Positions 25,009-33,136 of a DNA stretch of 64,000 nt are shown here, one piece after another (position 1 is the first letter of the stretch; every line of letters starts with the position of its first letter). The notes below the pieces were generated by a model. It had not been told where the DNA came from and searched no databases. It was given only the letters and a program-made list of their open reading frames with translations. The translations under genes and the position numbers were made by a program. The stretch covers positions 62,001 through 126,000 of the forward strand of contig JAGCXV010000035.1 in NCBI GenBank assembly GCA_017961175.1, given 5' to 3'. Origin of the DNA: Bacteroidales bacterium (GTDB lineage: Bacteria; Bacteroidota; Bacteroidia; Bacteroidales; UBA932).

Positions 25009-27564
25009 CTATCGTCCGTACTCGTTTCTGATCTCTTCCAGCTTGTCGTCCAGGCTGAGAAGGTCAGGAATGAGACTCGGCCGAGGTTTGGCTCCGTCCT
25101 GAGGCCCCACTATTCCCGCTTTCTCAAGCTGGTCGATGAGTTTGGAGGCCCGGTTATAGCCAATGTCCATCTTCCTCTGAAGGAAGGAAGCGGAACCGCC
25201 ACCAGCGGAAACTATCAGACGCGCCGCATCGTCGAACATCTTGTCCCTCATCCTGAGGTTTGTCTCGCCGAGCGGAACGCTCACATCCATCCTGCCACCA
25301 CCATTTCCTCCGGAACTCTCCTCGTCTTCTGGAGGTTCAGGCAAATACAGTGCCGTAGAATAACCTACCTGGTCGGAAATGAAGTTGACCACGCGGTTAA
25401 TCTCCTTGGTTTCAATCAGTGCGCACTGGATTCTGGTAAGCTCACTGCCGGTTGCATAGAGCATGTCTCCGCGGCCGATCAGCTGGTTAGCGCCGCTCTC
25501 GTCCAGAATGGTGCGGGAGTCGATGCTTGAGCGCACGTAGAACGCAATCCTGACAGGGAAGTTGGCCTTGATGTTACCGGTAATGATACTTGCGGTAGGC
25601 CTCTGGGTTGCAATTACCAGATGGATTCCGATTGCTCGAGCAAGCTGGGCAAGACGCGTAAGAGGAATCTCCACATCCTTGCCGGCGGTTATGATAAGGT
25701 CTGCGTATTCGTCGATGATCAAGACTATATAAGGCAGGAAGCGGTGCCCCTTGCCCGGATTGAGCTTGCGCTCCAGGAACTTCTCGTTGTATTCCTTTAT
25801 GTTCTTGACTCTTGCGGCCTCCAGGAGCTTGTATCGGTCGTCCATTTCCTTGCACAAAGACCTCAGCGTACGGACCACCTTCTGGGTATCCGTGATAACC
25901 GGAGTCTCCTTGTCTTCCGTTTCAGGAAGGCAGGCCAGGAAGTGGTTTGCAAGGTTGGAGTACAGGGAAAGTTCCACCCTCTTCGGGTCCACGAGTACAA
26001 ACTTGATTTCAGAAGGATGCTTGGTGTAGAGCAATGATGTAACCAACGCGTTCAGTCCCACGGACTTACCCTGTCCGGTAGCACCAGCCATAAGCAGGTG
26101 CGGAGCCTTTGCAAGGTCGAACGTGAATACATCTCCGGAGATGGTCTTTCCCATAGCCACAGGAAGGGCATAGCCGCTTTCCTTGCTGCCCGGCTCCTTC
26201 ATCTTGGTCTGCAGATACTCTATGCAGGACAGAAGGGATACCACGCTCGGCTTGTCGTTTGCCACCTCAATGCCCACGGCGTTGGTGCCTGGAAGGGTAA
26301 CAACCCTGACACCCCTTGCAGCAAGGGATAGCTGGATATCCTCCTCCAGCCTCTTGATCTGGCTAACCCTGATTCCCGGGGCCGGAACAACCTCATAGAG
26401 AGTAACTGTAGGGCCCTTTGTAGCCGTTACCTTTGAAACACCTATCTTGTAGTTTGCAAGAGTGCTTACAATCTGGTTCTTGTTCCTTTCCAGCTCATCT
26501 CGGGAAACATCGTACCACTTGTCTTTGTATGTATCCAGGAGATCCAGCGTAGGAGCCTCGTAATGGCTAAGCTCCAGACGAGGGTCAAATGTCTTCTGCA
26601 GTTCTTCTTCAGTATATTCTCCGAGGAGCTCATTGCCCTCACCATCAGTTTCCTTGATTTCAAGCTCCACATCATCTCCAGCTGAGGCAGATGTTTCCGC
26701 ACCATCCTGAGCTTCTGTCTCAGACTCATCCACAAGTCTGATTTCCATATCCTTGCGGCGCTGCTCCAGAATCTCCTCCTCGGTCAGGCCTTCAGGATTG
26801 TCTTCAGGAATATCTTCGATTACGTCATCTCCATTCTCTTCAGTTTCAGTTTCTTCAGAGCCCTCTCCGGTCTCGTCTTCAGGTAAATCCTCTCCCTCCA
26901 GGTCTCCGGTCTCTGCGCCCTGGCTGGCCTGTTCCAGCTTCTGGCCAACTTTCTCGAATCCACCGCTGATTTTCTTAATGAGGCTCTTGTTGATGATTAT
27001 GCACCAGCCAATTATCGCGAGAATAAGAATTGCGGCAGTGCCCGGAGTGCCCAGCATAGTCTTCAGCCACTTGTTAACCGCAAAGCCGTAGGATCCTCCG
27101 GCACTTGTACCAAAGAGGCGGTCAACGCTCGTGAACGAGAATACGAATGAGAAGAATACGCTTAGAAGAATGCATCCGAAAACAGTTATGAAGAAAAGCC
27201 TCAGAAGCCTTACCTTCTTTATCTTCAAGCAGAACAGTGCCACCCCGAAGAAAAAGAACGGGATGATGAAAGCTCCCAGGCCAAACAGCTTGCTCACAAG
27301 GAGATTGGCCCACCAGAGGCCGATTTTTCCTCCGCCGTTCTCAACCGTGGAAAGAGAACTGAAGATATCCGTTCCCATATAGGAACTCTGGTCCTGTGCC
27401 CAGGTAAACACGTAAGAAACCAGCGCTATCAGCGTATAGATCGCCAGCGCCAGAAATACCAGACCGCAAATCAGGTACAGCCCCTCTTTCCTTTTAGGGG
27501 CCGCCATTTCCTGCTCGGCGATCAGCTGGTCTTCTTCTCTCTGTTTTTTCTTGCTCTTAGCCAT
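25009..27564 (-). CDS. ftsK: FtsK/SpoIIIE DNA translocase
   Basis: 851 aa from the ATG at 27564, one base after the DUF4290 stop; a longer frame to 27678 lies inside the DUF4290 gene and is rejected. Four N-terminal transmembrane helices lie within about residues 27-190, then an acidic Glu/Asp-rich linker (about 220-330), then the FtsK alpha-beta motor with Walker A AGATGQGKSVGLN (Lys500) and Walker B VLIIDEYADL, and the C-terminal gamma winged-helix (ASFLQRKMDIGYNRASKLIDQLE) that reads KOPS-like sequences. It coordinates chromosome dimer resolution with division at the septum. Confidence 0.95.
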   Translation of the reverse strand: MAKSKKKQREEDQLIAEQEMAAPKRKEGLYLICGLVFLALAIYTLIALVSYVFTWAQDQSSYMGTDIFSSLSTVENGGGKIGLWWANLLVSKLFGLGAFIIPFFFFGVALFCLKIKKVRLLRLFFITVFGCILLSVFFSFVFSFTSVDRLFGTSAGGSYGFAVNKWLKTMLGTPGTAAILILAIIGWCIIINKSLIKKISGGFEKVGQKLEQASQGAETGDLEGEDLPEDETGEGSEETETEENGDDVIEDIPEDNPEGLTEEEILEQRRKDMEIRLVDESETEAQDGAETSASAGDDVELEIKETDGEGNELLGEYTEEELQKTFDPRLELSHYEAPTLDLLDTYKDKWYDVSRDELERNKNQIVSTLANYKIGVSKVTATKGPTVTLYEVVPAPGIRVSQIKRLEEDIQLSLAARGVRVVTLPGTNAVGIEVANDKPSVVSLLSCIEYLQTKMKEPGSKESGYALPVAMGKTISGDVFTFDLAKAPHLLMAGATGQGKSVGLNALVTSLLYTKHPSEIKFVLVDPKRVELSLYSNLANHFLACLPETEDKETPVITDTQKVVRTLRSLCKEMDDRYKLLEAARVKNIKEYNEKFLERKLNPGKGHRFLPYIVLIIDEYADLIITAGKDVEIPLTRLAQLARAIGIHLVIATQRPTASIITGNIKANFPVRIAFYVRSSIDSRTILDESGANQLIGRGDMLYATGSELTRIQCALIETKEINRVVNFISDQVGYSTALYLPEPPEDEESSGGNGGGRMDVSVPLGETNLRMRDKMFDDAARLIVSAGGGSASFLQRKMDIGYNRASKLIDQLEKAGIVGPQDGAKPRPSLIPDLLSLDDKLEEIRNEYGR

Positions 27565-27565
27565 A

Positions 27566-28219
27566 TCAGTTCTTCTTCCACTTCTTTTTCTGCTGTTTCT
27601 TGCCATTGTGCTGAGGACGAGGCTGCTGCGGATTGCCAGGAATATGCGGCTTGCGGGTGGAGGCGTCTGCCGTTCCACTGCCTATGTGCAAATCCGGCGG
27701 AACTATAAGCTTTCCTCCTGACAGATTCTTGATATCCTCAAATATCGTCTCCTCGGCCACGGAATCCTTGTTCCAGATCAGGTACTGCTGCTTCATGTAG
27801 TAAGCAATCACCTTGATCATATGCTTCTTGAGCTCGTCGTCCGGACGGTCCGCAATCAGGTCTATCATGTTCTGGATGTTGCGTCCGTAGCAGGTTGCCC
27901 TTATCTTGTCCTCTTTCAAAGGAATAGGATCCGGCTTGGTGTTTACGCTCTCCCTGGACGGAAGAGGGTAAGGAGAATCGATGTCTATCTTGAAGTCAGA
28001 GATAATCTGCACGTGGTCCCAAAGCTTGTGGCGGAAATCCACCACATCCCTCAGCTGGGGATTCAAAGTCCCCATCACGGAAACCACCGCCTGTATCTGT
28101 TCGTTGCGTTTGGCCTTGTCGGGTATGTTAACCACATACTCAATCATATCCTGCACGTGTCTGCCGTATTCCGGCATCAAAAGCTTAGCCCTTGTAGTAT
28201 TGTAGTCTTTGTTTTCCAT
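27566..28219 (-). CDS. DUF4290 family protein
   Basis: 217 aa Bacteroidota-specific family, recognisable from the opening YNTTRAKLLMPEYGRHVQDM and the repeat-like second copy CYGRNIQNMIDLI at about 113-125, suggesting an internal duplication of a helical unit. The C-terminal tail is Lys/Gln-rich (HNGKKQQKKKWKKN), likely nucleic-acid- or membrane-interacting. Cytoplasmic. Its stop is one base from the ftsK ATG, so it is coupled to ftsK. Function is unknown; a division or segregation link is inferred from position only. Confidence 0.8.
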   Translation of the reverse strand: MENKDYNTTRAKLLMPEYGRHVQDMIEYVVNIPDKAKRNEQIQAVVSVMGTLNPQLRDVVDFRHKLWDHVQIISDFKIDIDSPYPLPSRESVNTKPDPIPLKEDKIRATCYGRNIQNMIDLIADRPDDELKKHMIKVIAYYMKQQYLIWNKDSVAEETIFEDIKNLSGGKLIVPPDLHIGSGTADASTRKPHIPGNPQQPRPQHNGKKQQKKKWKKN

Positions 28220-28231
28220 ACGATGGCGAAT

Positions 28232-29857
28232 TTACGAAAAGTTGACGATAGTTTTTCTCAGATAATCGCAGAAATATTCAGATTTTAGCGCATATCGCGT
28301 AAAAATATAGCCGTATTTAAGGAGTTCTCCCTTCTTTGGACTGAGAGTATGCCCTTTCTCTATAACCTTGCATTGGAGGCATTCCTGGCCCGCAGAAAGG
28401 GCTGCAGAAATATCGCTGAAGAAATTCTTCCCCACCCGGCATCCGGCCTTAAGCATAATAACTGCGTCAGCATCCCCGGAAGAGAAGTCCAGGTTATCCA
28501 GAAGCACCCTGCTGCTCCTCCTGAAAGCCGCCACCTTGTAATCCACTCCGAGGGCGGAAACCTCCATTGGAGAATCGTCTTCCTCCGCGACAGGTTTCTC
28601 CGGGGAATCTCCCCACGCGGATTGGGCAAGGCTGCGGCAGGTTATTTCTCTCAGCGAATCCGACCCGCATTCTGAAAGGAGGACTATGAATTTCCATCTC
28701 TTGTCTGAAGGAAGATAGGCTTTGAGCTTCTTTCCCCCGACTTTGGATTCAATCCCTGTCAGAACTACCTTACAGGACGGAATACTGTCCAAAAGCGCAT
28801 GGTGGGCTTCCGTCCATCCGTCAGCAGCGTCGCTTACCAGGACATTCAAGGCTGCGTTTTCCAGATAGGCCGACGGAACACCGCTTTCAGAAAGCGGCGG
28901 ATGAACCATTACCAGCAGATTGCCGGAATTGTCCTCCATTAGCCTGGTAATGTCTGGATATCGGTAAGCCGTAGACGACGAGTCCATATCCTGTCCGTCT
29001 TCCATAATGTGAGAGCCGCCCATAAGAGACGCCAGGCATCCGGCGCGCTTGAATCTGTAGATTGCGGAAGCACTCATTCCCAGGATGTTGACCAATGCCC
29101 CAGCCTTCGGCACCTGAGACTTTATCGCCTCAGCGATGCTCTCTGCCTGAGTCTTCCACCTCAATGCGTTGGAATATTTTTCACGCCCTGCCGGCACTTC
29201 TTCAACGGCCCCAAGCAGAGCATCTCCCCCACCGTCAATCGCGGAGGAGAAGTCTTCCAGTGTCCTTAATCCGGCCTTGCGTCTTGGAAAGAGTATCCTA
29301 GAAATGATAAATGCCAGAATCCAGATGGCAAGCAGCACTACCGCCAGAGCCGCGCTGCTTCTCCAAGGGAGAGTCAACGGGCTGCTTTTCTTCTCTTTGA
29401 TATCCAGAGTGGCAGTGTTGCCGGCTGCATCTTCCAGCCTTCGGAGATAGTATGAGAAAGTGCGGCTGGTTGCAACGGAATCCGTGGAAAAATAGCTCAG
29501 GTGGATATTCCCCCTTCTGTTCCAGACCAGCATCTTCCGCATTGCACGGATGCTGGTTTCAGGATTCCAGGAAGAGAGTTCCTTTGAGACCTCCCCTTCC
29601 GTCAGGCTACTTGCCAGAAGACGGGAATAATCCCCCTTCATAGCGCTGATGGCACCGCCTTTAGCAACAAACGGACTTCTCAGATAATGGCAAAGCGCAG
29701 ATGCCAGGGAATCCGGTTCTACCTTGACAACCGCGCTTTTTCCATATTCTTTAAACGTAAGGCACATAGCCCCTGAGCCCAGAAGCCAGAGGACTCCCAG
29801 AATCAGCGCCAGCCTACCGAGGTGGCAGCCGTGTTTTCTGCCTGTGTGCCTTCTCAC
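28232..29857 (-). CDS. Two-TM protein with Wzz/BY-kinase-like layout lacking a P-loop, and a degenerate glycosyltransferase-like C-terminus
   Basis: 541 aa, no recognised family. Visible: TM1 at about 15-34, a roughly 130-residue extracytoplasmic part, TM2 at about 173-196 followed by basic RRK, and a cytoplasmic domain. Within the latter, NLLVMVHPPLSESG (about 320) followed by ALNVLVSDAADGWTEA and CKVVLTGI resembles the nucleotide-binding core of bacterial tyrosine kinases (the IIDTPP..D region), but the place where Walker A should be (VNILGMSASAIYR) lacks GxxxxGKS/T. The last 90 residues (DADAVIMLKAGCRVGKNFF, then ISAALSAG) look like a family 2 glycosyltransferase DxD strand and following helix, with the rest missing. 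Its ATG overlaps the DUF3868 stop by 4 bp. Confidence 0.6.
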   Translation of the reverse strand: MRRHTGRKHGCHLGRLALILGVLWLLGSGAMCLTFKEYGKSAVVKVEPDSLASALCHYLRSPFVAKGGAISAMKGDYSRLLASSLTEGEVSKELSSWNPETSIRAMRKMLVWNRRGNIHLSYFSTDSVATSRTFSYYLRRLEDAAGNTATLDIKEKKSSPLTLPWRSSAALAVVLLAIWILAFIISRILFPRRKAGLRTLEDFSSAIDGGGDALLGAVEEVPAGREKYSNALRWKTQAESIAEAIKSQVPKAGALVNILGMSASAIYRFKRAGCLASLMGGSHIMEDGQDMDSSSTAYRYPDITRLMEDNSGNLLVMVHPPLSESGVPSAYLENAALNVLVSDAADGWTEAHHALLDSIPSCKVVLTGIESKVGGKKLKAYLPSDKRWKFIVLLSECGSDSLREITCRSLAQSAWGDSPEKPVAEEDDSPMEVSALGVDYKVAAFRRSSRVLLDNLDFSSGDADAVIMLKAGCRVGKNFFSDISAALSAGQECLQCKVIEKGHTLSPKKGELLKYGYIFTRYALKSEYFCDYLRKTIVNFS

Positions 29858-31320
29858 TTAGCCTTTGCTAACTGAGCAATAGCTGCAGCAGCCTCCGGAA
29901 TCTTGTCCTTGATTGTCGTGAACAATGAGGTTGCCTTTGCATAGTTTCCGCTCAGAGCCTCATAAACGGCCTTGGCGTAAGTAACATAAGGAGCCTGCTG
30001 GCTGGTTCCTCCTGCCTTGATCTTGGAAAGGAGTTCTCCTGCCCTAGACAGGTTGCCTGCATTCATTGCTGCATTTGCGGCATTGAGTATTGCAATCTCG
30101 TTATCAGGATACTGTGCCAGAGCCTTCTCCATTATCGAGTTGAACTCAGGGCTGCCCTTCTCCACGGAATTGGCTGCAAGGAAGAACTCGTTCAGGCTAA
30201 GATCCTTAGGGTTGCTGCTGATCTTGTTCTTGATCTGATTTACATCTGCATAGGAAGCAACCTCGTAGTTAACCTCGTAGCTTGAACGCCTCAGTGCCGG
30301 GAAGCACTCGTCAAGCAGAGTCCTGTACACCTGAGGATAGGAAGCCTTGATCTTCTGCTCCTTCTGGTCAGGAGTAAGGTTTCCGCGTGCAATAGCCAGC
30401 AGATCGTCTTTCTTGTCCAGAGAAGAATTCTCCAGGAACTTGATTACACCATCCCAATCCTCTGCCTCGTAGCTGGTGGAAATTGGAATATTCACGTCCT
30501 TGAGAGCGTTCTTTACAACAGCCTTAAGGGAACCCGTCCTGTCCATGGCAAGCCTCTCGTTGGTAGAATAGCGTCCGTCCGGAGAAGCAAATCCCGTGAG
30601 GGAGATTCCTTTAACCTTATACTCGTCCTTGTTGGCTGCCAAAAGGTTTACGATATCCGTTATCTTCTTGATTTCTGCAGCATTGTCCTTGAAGTTAGGA
30701 TCAACCGTGCCCTTTCCTACAGCATATTCCAGATGAGCCTCTCCCTGCTCTGCCCTGAGTTTTACGGCCTCAGCCACCGGCTGTACATAAACCAGCTGAG
30801 GATTGAACTTGAACTCTTCTTTCTTTGTCAGGGAAGCCAGAGTGCTTACACCCTGGTTGATCGTGCTGTTGCAGCATCCGCGGCTTGTCTGCCTGAGAAG
30901 CAGCTGGCAGTTATCCATCCAGCTCTCGTAAGGCACGTTTGCAGTGTAATGCTCGGTCTGTGGAGCCTTGCCGGTCTTGTAGAGCTTGAAATCGCGGCCG
31001 GTCTTTCCTCCGTTACGCAGGAAATTCCAGTAGCGTCTTCCTCCATAAAGCCCGATTGCAGGAAGTTCCTTTACGTTTGTTCCGTCTGTAAGTACAGGAA
31101 CAATATCCAGAGACTCTTTCTTTCCTACCTCAGCGGCGGAATAGTCTATATCCATAGCGACATTCAGCATCGTGGATGTTGGAGTCAAAGTCACGTTGCT
31201 GGTCCTTACACCTCCGGTAAATACGTCTGCGGTACGGTTAACCGGATTCTGGGCGTAAGAAGCACCCGCAACAAGGATTGCGGCTGTGAGTGTCAGTATA
31301 TATTTTCTCATATTCTTCAT
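29854..31320 (-). CDS. DUF3868 protein with OmpA-like domain, pilus accessory
   Basis: 488 aa. Signal peptide ending SYAQ, then a DUF3868 beta domain (about 30-190, including YESWMDNCQLLLRQTSRGCCN) and an OmpA-like segment with ISLTGFASPDGRYSTNERLAMDR (about 240-262), the peptidoglycan-binding fold seen in these proteins. The C-terminal 130 residues are helical and TPR-like (NEIAILNAANAAMNAGNLSRAGELL). In Bacteroidales DUF3868 and DUF3575 genes accompany type V pilus clusters. Here it follows a DUF3575 gene by 15 nt and is coupled to the two-TM gene. A second in-frame ATG at 31311 could be the start. Confidence 0.8.
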   Translation of the reverse strand: MKNMRKYILTLTAAILVAGASYAQNPVNRTADVFTGGVRTSNVTLTPTSTMLNVAMDIDYSAAEVGKKESLDIVPVLTDGTNVKELPAIGLYGGRRYWNFLRNGGKTGRDFKLYKTGKAPQTEHYTANVPYESWMDNCQLLLRQTSRGCCNSTINQGVSTLASLTKKEEFKFNPQLVYVQPVAEAVKLRAEQGEAHLEYAVGKGTVDPNFKDNAAEIKKITDIVNLLAANKDEYKVKGISLTGFASPDGRYSTNERLAMDRTGSLKAVVKNALKDVNIPISTSYEAEDWDGVIKFLENSSLDKKDDLLAIARGNLTPDQKEQKIKASYPQVYRTLLDECFPALRRSSYEVNYEVASYADVNQIKNKISSNPKDLSLNEFFLAANSVEKGSPEFNSIMEKALAQYPDNEIAILNAANAAMNAGNLSRAGELLSKIKAGGTSQQAPYVTYAKAVYEALSGNYAKATSLFTTIKDKIPEAAAAIAQLAKAK

Positions 31321-31335
31321 TTTTATCAGATAAGA

Positions 31336-31929
31336 CTAGAATACATAAACCAGGCTAAGTGCAAGCTTGGTTGGAGCAAAGAAATGACGGTCTACGTCTT
31401 TCATATAAGGAGTATGTGCATTATAAGGCAGATACTTGTCGTGCTTTGCATACATGTATCCGAATGCAAATTCAAACTCCATGTTAAGATGCTTGGAAAG
31501 AACCCAGTCATGGCCCCAGCCGACACCTACTCCGGCTGTCCATCCCTCATAGCGCTTGTTCTTCATGTTCTCGAAGTTGGCGTTCAGGATCTTGAACTTA
31601 AGGAAATCTATGTTTCCTACATCATACATTCCTCCAAGGGCGTGAATGGCAAAGAAACTGCCCGAAAAGCGGTCGCAGGTCCAGTACCTGAGCTCCGGCT
31701 GCACCATCCAGTGCTTCCAGCGATGACCGTCGTGGAAACGGAAAGGATTGTAGTTTCCGGAGATATCCATAGTCCATCTGTCGCTCAATCCGAACTCAAC
31801 GCCCAGATTGATGGTGGCGGTTGCATCATAGAGCAGATTTGTCTTGATGGCCGCTTTCTGTCCCTTTGCGTCATTGGCAAAGCAGACAAGCAGCAGAAGC
31901 GCTGCGGCAAAAACAGTCTTGATTTTCAT
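31336..31929 (-). CDS. DUF3575 outer-membrane-like protein
   Basis: 197 aa. Signal peptide (about 1-22, ANDAKGQ) then the DUF3575 signature AAIKTNLLYDATATINLGVEF and alternating beta strands with terminal tyrosine and phenylalanine (LALSLVYVF), consistent with a small outer-membrane barrel. Partner of the DUF3868 gene 15 nt downstream. Compared with the DUF3575 protein of the main pilus operon it lacks the OmpA-like N-terminal half. Confidence 0.8.
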   Translation of the reverse strand: MKIKTVFAAALLLLVCFANDAKGQKAAIKTNLLYDATATINLGVEFGLSDRWTMDISGNYNPFRFHDGHRWKHWMVQPELRYWTCDRFSGSFFAIHALGGMYDVGNIDFLKFKILNANFENMKNKRYEGWTAGVGVGWGHDWVLSKHLNMEFEFAFGYMYAKHDKYLPYNAHTPYMKDVDRHFFAPTKLALSLVYVF

Positions 31930-31971
31930 TGACTATAATGTTAACAATTAAATTTCCAAAGCGTTAGTCAA

Positions 31972-31979
31972 CAAATATA
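31972..31979 (-). promoter_or_regulatory. -7 element ahead of the DUF3575/DUF3868 unit
   Basis: TATATTTG on the minus strand, 42 nt before the ATG at 31929. The -33 region has only a TTTT at a short spacing, so this is a partial match. Confidence 0.4.
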
Positions 31980-32014
31980 CTAAAAATCCCGTATAAAAGC
32001 ACTAAAACATAGAC

Positions 32015-33007
32015 CTACCGCTCCAGCAGAAACTGAATCGCGGAGGAAACGCTTGCATCCCTTAGCAAAACGGTTCCTTCTTCGTCCATATAGTAAACGC
32101 TCGGAGTATGCCTAATGCTGTAAAGGCGGTGCCTGGCAATATACCCACCATCACTTCCTGCAATCCAATCCTTAGGGATAATGGAAGAAACGGAAGACAG
32201 GTTTCCCTCCGTGCAGATGGCCAGGACCCTCAGTTTCTTTTCCTTTAGAAGATTCCTTACAATCGATGAATAAGACAAAGACAATATTCCCTCCCGGCAA
32301 TCTCTGCAATCAGCAGTAAAAAACACTACCATAACGGGAGGAAACTTAAACCGCTCAACCTTTACCTCCTCATCTCCATTTCTATTGCAGGCAGGTTTTG
32401 TAAGACGGATACGACACTCAATGAAACGATCCCACAGGTGACATATTTCGCCCTTTAATGTAGTATACTCGAAATTCTCCGCCACATATCCGACAGGATT
32501 GCGCCTTATCATAAACGCCAGATATTTCTCCCTGCTCTTCTCTATCTCAGGAATATCCACTCTGGCAATCTTGTGGTCCAGAAACCTCAGCAACATCTCC
32601 TCGCAGTAATATGGAGAATTCACATTGTAAAAGTATTTCTCCGCGATATCCATTATGCTCTGGTAAGAGTTTCCCGCCCTGTCCAAAAGATTGCTAACAG
32701 CCACAGAAGCAGTATCCGGAGTTGCCACCAGAATCACCGAAAAGAAATTAACCAGTTGCGTTTCCGCCTCAAGAGCCACATTAGCGTCAGAAGACAGCAG
32801 ACGCGTACCCAGAAGTCCCACATTCTCTCCGTCCCAGAAATGCAGGGCGTATCTGTCCACCTGCTCCTGCGAAATCTGCCCTGATTCAATCGCAGAGCTC
32901 TTTACTCCCGGCTTTGCAAACTTCCAGTCTTTCTGCCCCCAAACAGAAGCACAGCTCAAGACCAGAAACAAAGCCATCAACACCGCATATTTCAAACCCC
33001 TTTCCAT
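32015..33007 (-). CDS. DUF5106/thioredoxin-like lipoprotein or periplasmic protein
   Basis: 330 aa from the ATG at 33007; the frame upstream of it runs through the promoter and is rejected. Signal peptide with hydrophobic core and either a lipobox-like LSC (Cys 18) or cleavage after WGQ. The central part (about 60-210) resembles DUF5106, and the C-terminal 130 residues form a thioredoxin-like domain with the active-site-like motif FFTADCRDCREG (C-x-x-C) and a cis-proline-like TPSVYYMD. Likely a periplasmic disulfide or redox protein. It is a single gene between the two pilus-related units, with its own promoter. Confidence 0.75.
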   Translation of the reverse strand: MERGLKYAVLMALFLVLSCASVWGQKDWKFAKPGVKSSAIESGQISQEQVDRYALHFWDGENVGLLGTRLLSSDANVALEAETQLVNFFSVILVATPDTASVAVSNLLDRAGNSYQSIMDIAEKYFYNVNSPYYCEEMLLRFLDHKIARVDIPEIEKSREKYLAFMIRRNPVGYVAENFEYTTLKGEICHLWDRFIECRIRLTKPACNRNGDEEVKVERFKFPPVMVVFFTADCRDCREGILSLSYSSIVRNLLKEKKLRVLAICTEGNLSSVSSIIPKDWIAGSDGGYIARHRLYSIRHTPSVYYMDEEGTVLLRDASVSSAIQFLLER

Positions 33008-33030
33008 ATCATCGATAATCGATATCAAGA

Positions 33031-33062
33031 CAAAATTAAAAGAAACCCGCAAAACAAGCAAA
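33031..33062 (-). promoter_or_regulatory. Promoter of the DUF5106/thioredoxin-like gene
   Basis: On the minus strand TTTG (33062-33059), 20-nt spacer, TAATTTTG (33038-33031). The -33 element lies within the U-tract of the pilus operon terminator. Confidence 0.6.
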
Positions 33063-33095
33063 AACAAAGAAGCCCCGGATCATTTCCGAGGCTTC
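33060..33095 (-). terminator. Terminator of the pilus operon
   Basis: Stem GAAGCC-CGG/CCG-GGCTTC (33069-33078 and 33086-33095, one internal mismatch) with a 7-nt loop, followed on the minus strand by TTTGTTTTTG. It lies about 40 nt past the stop of the 904-aa gene. Confidence 0.78.
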
Positions 33096-33136
33096 CTTGA
33101 AATATTGTTTGATTTTACAACTTCATATCTCAGCGA

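Noticed and set aside
27565..27678. Longer N-terminus for FtsK
   Set aside because: It would lie entirely inside the DUF4290 coding sequence; the ATG at 27564 follows that stop by one base and starts a normal FtsK N-terminus.
30733..31932. 399-codon open frame on the plus strand
   Set aside because: Antisense to the DUF3868 and DUF3575 genes; no independent support.
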